Part shown: positions 49,524-54,646 of the stretch, piece after piece | Position numbering within the stretch: the stretch's first letter is position 1 | Layout of the letters: the number at the start of each line of letters is the position of its first letter | Virus record (IMG/VR): IMGVR_UViG_3300042312_000318 | Coordinates: 1-54,646 of that record | Source of the DNA: a virus | Strand: one strand, 5' to 3' | Length of the DNA stretch: 54,646 nt | Made by a program: the position numbers and the translations under genes | The notes under the pieces: model-generated | The model's input: the letters and a program-made list of their open reading frames with translations, nothing else | What the model was told of the DNA's origin: nothing | The model's database searches: none

Positions 49524-49879
49524 TATCGGTACAGCATCAGCAATTCGTTCTGGTATTGCAAGAGCAGATCATCGCCGCCGTAGCGTTCCGTGAACGCGGT
49601 CGCATGGTGATGCCAGCTCGGCCCGTAGGACGCGGCCATGTCCTCAATCGACCAGCCCTCGCGGCAAACTCCTCGATGGTGCCAGCCACATAGGCCGATC
49701 GTGTCGTCGTGCCCGCGCCGGCGGCCGCCGTGCACCCCGCCCTCGTTGAGGTGATGCACCTCGCACGGCACCGCGCCCATCCCTTCCTTGCGGCAGCATA
49801 TGCAGCCGATGCGCTGGATCTCGAAGAATCTGAGTTCTTGGGCCGGCGTCGGCGTGCCGGTGCTGCGGCCCTTCCTCAT
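49523..49879 (-). CDS. Ref-like RecA-dependent HNH nuclease
   Basis: 118 residues from ATG 49879 (ATGA overlap). The zinc/HNH core is IGCICCRKEG, CEVHHLNEGG, LCGWHHRGVC, followed by YGPSWHHHATAFTERYGGDD. This matches the P1 Ref superfamily, whose founding member cuts DNA where RecA filaments form displacement loops. Several Cys/His zinc ligands are present. It suggests targeted cleavage during phage recombination. Confidence 0.82.
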   Translation of the reverse strand: MRKGRSTGTPTPAQELRFFEIQRIGCICCRKEGMGAVPCEVHHLNEGGVHGGRRRGHDDTIGLCGWHHRGVCREGWSIEDMAASYGPSWHHHATAFTERYGGDDLLLQYQNELLMLYR

Positions 49880-50082
49880 GATGGCACCCCAAGGCGGGCG
49901 CGCAACCCTGTAAGGATCTCGTCCTGCGCGCGATTGATCAGCTCGCGGTAGCGTTCCGGGTTGCCCGCACCCTCGCACGGCTCCGCGAGGTCACGGACGC
50001 ATCCAAGGTGCCCTATCCGCGCATCGTGCGCGATGATGTAGAGCGGGCAGTTCACCGGGCCTGGGCAACCGTCGTCGCTCAT
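49876..50082 (-). CDS. Cys-containing hypothetical protein, 68 aa
   Basis: It reads DDGCPGPVNCPLYIIAHDAR with further Cys in LGCVRDLAEPCEGAG, four cysteines in the first 36 residues and a possible metal site, then a helix. It is coupled to the Ref-like gene (ATGA). Function unknown. Confidence 0.65.
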   Translation of the reverse strand: MSDDGCPGPVNCPLYIIAHDARIGHLGCVRDLAEPCEGAGNPERYRELINRAQDEILTGLRARLGVPS

Positions 50083-50117
50083 GCATGCACCCGGTTCAAT
50101 AGCGACGCGGGCCTCAT
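50079..50117 (-). other. 12-codon coupling frame
   Basis: A frame encoding MRPASLLNRVHA starts in the stop of the preceding gene (ATGA) and ends in the next start (ATGA). It bridges two genes and may only carry ribosomes across; it is unlikely to be a functional protein. Confidence 0.35.
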
Positions 50118-50251
50118 GGGAAATTTACCTCTTTGCCGTTCAAGTAGTAGCGATAGCCCACGACGACCTTTACCCAAAGCAATCCGCGCTCGCGCGCGTA
50201 GATGTGCGGCCACCAGAATCGACGGTATACCTTCGTTATCTTGAGTTTCAC
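50114..50251 (-). CDS. Small basic protein, 45 aa
   Basis: GTG 50251 overlaps the preceding stop (GTGA). It is basic and aromatic (KLKITKVYRRFWWPHIYARE; GLLWVKVVVGYRYYLNGK), consistent with a small beta-hairpin nucleic-acid or membrane-surface binder. Function unknown. Confidence 0.62.
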   Translation of the reverse strand: MKLKITKVYRRFWWPHIYARERGLLWVKVVVGYRYYLNGKEVNFP

Positions 50252-50487
50252 GCATGCACCCGCAGTCCCAGCGAACACGCCAGCGGCCCGGACTCGGTCG
50301 GCAAGTGGATTGCCCACCGATTCAATCGTCGCACCCGCGCCCTCGCTCTTTGGCCGGGAGTGGGGCCGAACAGCGCCCACCTTACGTCTTTGGCGTAGAT
50401 GTTAAGATGACCTGCAATCTCTGCGATGCTGCACCCCTCGTGGTGGTGCAGGCGGCGGATCAGAGCGGCGCGGGTTTCTGTAGTCAT
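50248..50487 (-). CDS. Small HTH protein, 79 aa
   Basis: ATGA overlap with the DUF1367-like gene. The N-terminal HTH is RAALIRRLHHHEGCSIAEIA with GHLNIYAKDVRWAL, followed by a basic C-terminus. It probably binds DNA or RNA. Position in a modification/recombination operon; target unknown. Confidence 0.68.
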   Translation of the reverse strand: MTTETRAALIRRLHHHEGCSIAEIAGHLNIYAKDVRWALFGPTPGQRARARVRRLNRWAIHLPTESGPLACSLGLRVHA

Positions 50488-50951
50488 TCGTCCTCCATCA
50501 TGCTCGCCAGCTCGGCCACCTGCGCCTCGGACATGCCGGGCAGGTAGTCGCGGGAGATCACGCGGTTCATTTCTTTGTGGAACAGGCTGAAGTCCCCCTC
50601 CTCCATCGCGTCGAACGCGATCGATTCGGGGATGTAGTAGACCTTGCCGCTCGCGCTGTCGATGAAGGTCTCCACGCGGCCCATCTTGATTTTCAGGATG
50701 CTTAGCAGCTGGTATTCGGTCATCGGGGTGTCGAGGTTGTCGATCACCTTGCGCAGCGTCGCGAATACTAGGCGGTGATGCTTCGGATACCTCGGCTTCG
50801 ACAGCTCCGCGCGCACCAAGTCGCCGACGCGGTACTTCTTCGCGCGCAGCATCTGCCGATACAGCTGCGATGCCGGCTCGAAGGTGCCCTGCGGCGTCAC
50901 TCTCAGATAGAGCGGCTCCTTGCGCGTTTTAGCTCGTGCTGGGCGGGCCAT
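50484..50951 (-). CDS. DUF1367-like phage protein
   Basis: 155 residues. The pattern YRVGDLVRAELSKPRYPKHH, RLVFATLRKVIDNL, LLSILKIKMGRVETF, and VYYIPESIAFDAMEEGDF is like DUF1367 proteins of lambdoid phages, which are conserved in replication regions but of unknown role. It overlaps the next upstream gene by 23 bases. Confidence 0.75.
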   Translation of the reverse strand: MARPARAKTRKEPLYLRVTPQGTFEPASQLYRQMLRAKKYRVGDLVRAELSKPRYPKHHRLVFATLRKVIDNLDTPMTEYQLLSILKIKMGRVETFIDSASGKVYYIPESIAFDAMEEGDFSLFHKEMNRVISRDYLPGMSEAQVAELASMMEDE

Positions 50952-51189
50952 CGGGGCTCCCCTTCAATCGGCGGACGACGCGCATCCGGGCGGCAATGCC
51001 GCGCAGGTATTCCTCGGCGCCGGCACGGTGTTCCTCGGGCACCTTTTCGAGTTGCTCGCGCCATTTGGACATGTCGTAGCGGCGGTGGATATGCAGGCCC
51101 CAGCCGGTGGCGTCTTGGGGCTCTGGCCAAGGGTGGGCGTCAATAACGATCGCCGGCGCGGGCGCCTTCGCCTTGCGTGCGCGTGTCAT
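50929..51189 (-). CDS. Hypothetical basic protein, 86 aa
   Basis: ATG 51189 overlaps the adenine methyltransferase stop and has GGAGG upstream. The N-terminus is Lys/Ala-rich, followed by an aromatic segment (GLHIHRRYDMSKWREQLE) and a basic tail. Function unknown; probably nucleic-acid associated by composition. Confidence 0.66.
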   Translation of the reverse strand: MTRARKAKAPAPAIVIDAHPWPEPQDATGWGLHIHRRYDMSKWREQLEKVPEEHRAGAEEYLRGIAARMRVVRRLKGSPDGPPSTS

Positions 51190-51704
51190 CGCAGCAGACC
51201 CTCCGCTACCGGCACGGTCACCCATCCGCTCATGAACGATCCGCGAATGCCGGATGTCCGCAGCGCATCGGCATTCTCTGCGCCATAGGCGATCAGCACG
51301 CTGGGGGCGCCTCCGTTGGCCTCGGCTCGCCTGCCATCGACGTGATGAAAATGCAAGCGACCCTCAAGGAACAGCAGCGCGTCGGCTTTCAGCCAGACGT
51401 GCTCAAAAAACATCGCCGTCTCGGTGCGTGCGAAGATCAGGGCGATCGTGTTGCGATGCGCAGCGCAGCGTGCCAGCCACGCCGCAGCTTCTCGGCCGTA
51501 AGGCGGATTGCAGAAAACGCGGCCGTGCCAGTCCTTGACCAGGCCGTTGTCGAGCATGGTGTAGTGGTTCTTGGCCGTGTCCCATGGGCGATTAACCGGC
51601 GCGCAGGGATCAAGGTCGAACTCGCCAAGTGCTCGCAGTATTTCCGGTGGCGTCAGCCACTCGTCTTTGCCCATCCGGTGCGACTGGTGTCCGCCGATAC
51701 TCAC
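51186..51704 (-). CDS. DNA N6-adenine methyltransferase (phage Dam family)
   Basis: 172 residues. FDLDPCAPVNRPWDTAKNHY, FCNPPYGREAAAWLARC (catalytic NPPY at about 66-69) and LIFARTETAMFFEHVW match the phage N6-adenine MTase family, with the SAM site split between N- and C-terminal parts. Methylation may protect phage DNA from host restriction. It lies in the 53.3-kb operon downstream of a second adenine methyltransferase. Confidence 0.92.
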   Translation of the reverse strand: MSIGGHQSHRMGKDEWLTPPEILRALGEFDLDPCAPVNRPWDTAKNHYTMLDNGLVKDWHGRVFCNPPYGREAAAWLARCAAHRNTIALIFARTETAMFFEHVWLKADALLFLEGRLHFHHVDGRRAEANGGAPSVLIAYGAENADALRTSGIRGSFMSGWVTVPVAEGLLR

Positions 51705-53263
51705 GCCGGCATCCTCGCGACGTAGACGCAGACCTTGACCGACACGCCTGGAAATTTGATCGGATCAGACCAGTAGTGCGACTCGGCGCGGCCGATCTTG
51801 AACTTGCCCGCGAGGCTCGCCGGCAAGATCGCGCCGAGTCGTCCGCCCGGGGCCAAGAGGCCGGCCGCTGCGTAGGTGTGCGCCTCCGCGCGACCCTGCG
51901 AAAACGGCGGGTTCATCGCGATCACGTCGTACTTCGGCGCGGTCTTCGCCCACTCCAGGAAGTCGGCACGCTGAACGTCGGCGATGCCGCGCGCGGTCAG
52001 GATCTTGCAGTGCAGGGCGGACAGCTCGACGCAGGTCGTGCGGTCGGCGGGCAGCAGCTGCGCGATTGCGCCCTGGCCCGCTTCAGGCTCCAGGCACTTG
52101 TCGCTCGGGCCGATGTCCAGGCGCGACACCAGCTCGCGCGCCAAGTCCGCCGGCGTCGGGTAGTACTGGTGAGTCACCTCGTCGGGCAGCGTACCGACCA
52201 TGCGGATGTGCCGCAGGGCGTCGTCGGGGTCGTAGTCGTAGTCGTAGTCGCCGCGGCTGTTCTTGACGCCACCGATCGCCTGCAGCACGTCCTCGACCTG
52301 CGCGCGCAGGTGCTTGTCCTCGATCCATGGCACCTCTGCGGTGTTTGCCTTCTTGCTGACACACTTCCCGACATACTCGCGCACCTCGGCCGGCAGAGGG
52401 CGTTCGATGGTCGCGAAGTTGCGCGGTCTCGCCTTCGACGGCTCGCGGAACCGCGACGGGATCGCCAGCGGGTTAAGGTAGGCCAGCACGCGGTTCAGGC
52501 GCCACGCCATATCCGGGTGCACCTCGATGTGCGCATTGCCGTTGAGGTAGGCCCGGATGCGCAGCGTGCCGCCGTCCAGCGGCGCCCAGGTGCCGGTGCG
52601 CGGGATCGCGCACAGCAGGCTGTAGGTGCTGTCCCACGGCGGATCGGGCATGCCCATGAACCGGGCGATGACCATGCGCAGGTCGTGCATGTAGCCCTGG
52701 AAGCCATCGTAAGGGTAGCTGTGCATGCGCCCGCCTCTGAATGCGTATGTCAGAATGAACCTCTTACCGAATCCCTCGGGGCTGTTGGTCAGGTGCCCAG
52801 GTGACAGCCGTCGGAAAATGCCATCGACCTTTTCGGCGAAAAACCGCTCGCGACTCGCCAGCAGGTCGGCGATCGTCGGCTCGATCCATTCCGGCGAGAA
52901 GGGCGGCGTGGTCATCTTCTCAATGTCATCGTCCCAGCCGTCGCGACGCGCCTGCGGCATGATCTCGCGCACGCCGGTCAGGTCAAGGGCGCGGCGCCAA
53001 TAGTAGGCGTCGAGTGCTTTATAAGCCCCTTCGGACTTGAACAGCTCCTCGGTGGAAAGGCGGCCGCCGCGGCGGCCGCCGTCGCTGTTTGCTTTTAGGA
53101 AGTAGGGCACAGCGCCGCCCATCTCACCTTCCATCAGCGCGGCTAGGCTGCCGATCCGGTCGCGCATCTTGGCGTGCTCCATCAGCAACAATTCAATCGC
53201 GCCCTCCTTTGCGGGCAAGAAGAATTCGCCAATGTCGGAAGCGATGACGGCGGTATCTGTCAT
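51701..53263 (-). CDS. DUF4942 protein fused to adenine-specific methyltransferase
   Basis: 520 residues. Residues 1-330 resemble DUF4942 (FRGGRMHSYPYDGFQGYMHD, GNAHIEVHPDMAWRLNRVLA). The C-terminal 160 residues are an N6 methyltransferase: the FXGXG-type region CLEPEAGQGAIAQLLPA and the catalytic AMNPPFSQGRAEAH. First gene of the operon from the promoter at 53291-53320. Two adenine enzymes in tandem suggest different target sequences. Confidence 0.9.
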   Translation of the reverse strand: MTDTAVIASDIGEFFLPAKEGAIELLLMEHAKMRDRIGSLAALMEGEMGGAVPYFLKANSDGGRRGGRLSTEELFKSEGAYKALDAYYWRRALDLTGVREIMPQARRDGWDDDIEKMTTPPFSPEWIEPTIADLLASRERFFAEKVDGIFRRLSPGHLTNSPEGFGKRFILTYAFRGGRMHSYPYDGFQGYMHDLRMVIARFMGMPDPPWDSTYSLLCAIPRTGTWAPLDGGTLRIRAYLNGNAHIEVHPDMAWRLNRVLAYLNPLAIPSRFREPSKARPRNFATIERPLPAEVREYVGKCVSKKANTAEVPWIEDKHLRAQVEDVLQAIGGVKNSRGDYDYDYDPDDALRHIRMVGTLPDEVTHQYYPTPADLARELVSRLDIGPSDKCLEPEAGQGAIAQLLPADRTTCVELSALHCKILTARGIADVQRADFLEWAKTAPKYDVIAMNPPFSQGRAEAHTYAAAGLLAPGGRLGAILPASLAGKFKIGRAESHYWSDPIKFPGVSVKVCVYVARMPA

Positions 53264-53290
53264 GGTCTTGTTCTTGTTTGGGTTGCGGGA

Positions 53291-53320
53291 ATACTACCAT
53301 CGGTAGTATACGGAGCGCAA
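53291..53320 (-). promoter_or_regulatory. Promoter with extended operator for the methyltransferase operon
   Basis: Minus -35 TTGCGC (53320-53315) and -10 TAGTAT (53296-53291), spacer 18. The operator ATACTACCATCGGTAGTAT (53291-53309) is symmetric except at the central triplet and covers the -10 and spacer. It is the longest dyad of the set. Nothing else is recognisable in 53321-53410. Confidence 0.78.
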
Positions 53321-53410
53321 GCCCCCTAATGGCTGAAAACTGCGCGGATTGGACGGGCGGTTTTTACTTGCTGGTCGCCTTTGGGTGAGAAGGGCGGTAT
53401 CTCTCGGCCG

Positions 53411-54646
53411 TCACGCTGCGATCCGCCCCGCATTAACGACGGGATCAAGATTCGCCTCAGCGATCGCTCGCAGCGGCGGCGGGCTTACGCTGTTGCCCAC
53501 CATCTTTACCTGCGCTGCTTTCGGCAAACGGCGGCCGTCGGCGGTCCGGTCGATGATGTATTCGGGCGGGAACCCTTGGGCGCGGTACAGTTCGTGCGGT
53601 TCCAGCATGCGCAGGCCGATATCGACGATCACGTAGGGCACGCCGCGGATGTGCACCGTGACCAGGGCCAAACGGTCCTTGGTGGTGATGGTGGCGAGCG
53701 GTTCGCGCAGGTCGCCGTGCTGACCGCCTTCGCCGTAATAGCGCATCAGGAATGCCGCCACGCGCAGCGCGCCGGCCTCGGCTTCCGGGCTCAGCTGGCA
53801 CTCGACGACCGCATGGTGCGTGCCGCCGGCAAGGATTGAACCGACCGGATCGCGCGCGGCGGCGCCCGGGCTGTGCTGCTGCATCGGTTGCATGTGCGCC
53901 GCCACAAGCCGCTGCAGGCCGCCTTGTGCGCAGATGGTCGGCTGTGGGTTGCGTAGGTCGCTGCCGGCGCCGGTGTAGTTGCCGCCGTTGGCTTGTTCAA
54001 GGAATGCGGTGGTCACGCCGAAGCGCGTCGCGCCGGCTAACACGGTCGGCAGCGGGTCACGTGCATCAATGCCAACGACGTTCTGCGCCATCGCGCACAG
54101 GTGCGCGGAGACCAAGCCCATCGCATGCGCGGCGCCCGCCGGCCGCGCCGCACCGGCACCGCTGGTAATGGTGGGCAGGGGTTCGTCTGCGGGCACGCCG
54201 CCGCTCTCGCCGCGGAATTTGACCAAGTGCGGGGCGCATAAGGCGAACGACCCACCACCGGCGGGAATAGTGCCGATCGGCGCGGCGGCATCGTGTGCGC
54301 CGCTTCCTCGGCGCGCGGTCGCGCCCTGGCCTTCGCCGTAAGCGGTCTGCACCAGCACGGGCGCGCACACGGCCGCATCAGCCTTGGCGGTGATGGTCTG
54401 CAGAGGGCCGGAGGCGGGCCGCTCTAAGGTGTCGCCTATGCGGCCGCCGACGCCCACGATAAAGGGCTCGGCCGCGCCGAGCACGAACCGATGCACGCCG
54501 CGCGCGATTCGGCGCATGGTCTTCTCAGCCAGCGGCCGGGGCCGGTCGAAAATCGTGCGGCATGGGATCGACCAATCAATGCAGTCGGCGGCGGACACAG
54601 CCGGCAGCAGGCCAACTTGACGATTTGCGCAAGTTGCCGATTTTCG
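53411..54646 (-). CDS. DNA (cytosine-5-)methyltransferase, C-terminal part
   Basis: Continues the gene starting at 978. It contains SAADCIDWSIPCRTIFDR and PLAEKTMRRIARG, then a long repeat-rich recognition region with at least six units of the form DPLPTI-xAG spaced 30-65 residues apart. The end is MLEPHELYRAQGFPPEYIID (motif IX) and MVGNSVSPP (motif X, which binds SAM and the target base). The stop is at 53411. The repeats suggest several target-recognition elements. Confidence 0.93.
   Translation of the reverse strand, partial: RKSATCANRQVGLLPAVSAADCIDWSIPCRTIFDRPRPLAEKTMRRIARGVHRFVLGAAEPFIVGVGGRIGDTLERPASGPLQTITAKADAAVCAPVLVQTAYGEGQGATARRGSGAHDAAAPIGTIPAGGGSFALCAPHLVKFRGESGGVPADEPLPTITSGAGAARPAGAAHAMGLVSAHLCAMAQNVVGIDARDPLPTVLAGATRFGVTTAFLEQANGGNYTGAGSDLRNPQPTICAQGGLQRLVAAHMQPMQQHSPGAAARDPVGSILAGGTHHAVVECQLSPEAEAGALRVAAFLMRYYGEGGQHGDLREPLATITTKDRLALVTVHIRGVPYVIVDIGLRMLEPHELYRAQGFPPEYIIDRTADGRRLPKAAQVKMVGNSVSPPPLRAIAEANLDPVVNAGRIAA
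54518..54646. repeat. Terminal direct repeat (circular closure)
   Basis: Its first 126 bases match 1-126 exactly, and its last 99 bases match 130-228, so the sequence closes on itself. This shows a circular or circularly permuted genome in the assembly, not a biological terminal repeat necessarily. Confidence 0.85.

Noticed and set aside
1-54646. CRISPR array or insertion sequence
   Set aside because: No run of regularly spaced direct repeats with unique spacers was seen, and no transposase motif or terminal inverted repeats; the only short tandem arrays are the 99-bp unit and the iterons.

Overview
The window is a complete or nearly complete genome of a tailed double-stranded DNA phage with very GC-rich DNA. 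The long non-contractile-tail gene set (tube protein, chaperone with frameshift extension, 1088-residue tape measure, no sheath) indicates a siphovirus. Spanins, a lipoprotein signal and the gene families point to a Gram-negative, GC-rich proteobacterial host; the species cannot be named from sequence alone. The genome was cut open inside a gene: the last 129 bases repeat the beginning, and a C5 cytosine methyltransferase runs off position 1 on the minus strand and continues in frame from position 54646. Closing the circle at 229/54646 gives about 54.4 kb. A 99-bp tandem duplication at the left end is probably produced by this closure.

Layout. (1) 7.3 kb down to 1, and on to 53.4 kb (minus): an early recombination operon, recT, YqaJ exonuclease, SSB, a clamp-like protein, RdgC, small membrane proteins and the C5 methyltransferase. 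(2) 7.4-8.35 kb: a lysogeny-type switch, with a HTH repressor and a 48-residue membrane protein on minus and a Cro-like protein on plus. (3) 8.4-11.3 kb (plus): lambda O/P-like replication genes with three 24-bp iterons inside O, RusA, small genes and a Mor-like activator. (4) 11.4-13.7 kb: lysis genes, including one protein that looks like a holin domain fused to an endolysin, and an Rz/Rz1 pair. (5) 13.7-41.4 kb: ParB-like and truncated Mom-like genes, terminase, Mu-type portal and MuF, protease/scaffold, lambda-type decoration and capsid proteins, and tail genes. (6) Inside the head genes, 20.1-24.3 kb carries about twelve small antisense genes with their own repressor-type promoter. (7) 41.4-42.2 kb: an integrase C-terminal remnant, terminators and a tRNA(CAT). 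(8) 42.2-53.3 kb (minus): a rhomboid protease, a RecD-like helicase, mosaic phage proteins, an AlpA-like regulator, a Ref-like nuclease and two adenine methyltransferases. A plus-strand cassette of three tRNAs with its own promoter and terminator lies inside this arm.

How it fits together. A 13-bp palindrome, CTACC-N3-GGTAG, occurs at the cro/repressor promoter and inside four minus-strand promoters (7.3, 24.4, 48.4 and 53.3 kb). This suggests that one repressor silences every early operon, including the antisense operon in the head region. A weaker copy lies at the start of the late region after the Mor-like gene. The switch implies a temperate ancestry, but only the catalytic tail of an integrase remains, so the present lifestyle is uncertain. 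Four functions concern DNA modification: a C5 methyltransferase, two adenine methyltransferases and a truncated Mom-like gene.

Most gene calls rest on reading protein motifs, on ATGA/GTGA overlaps and on Shine-Dalgarno sequences. No similarity search was possible.
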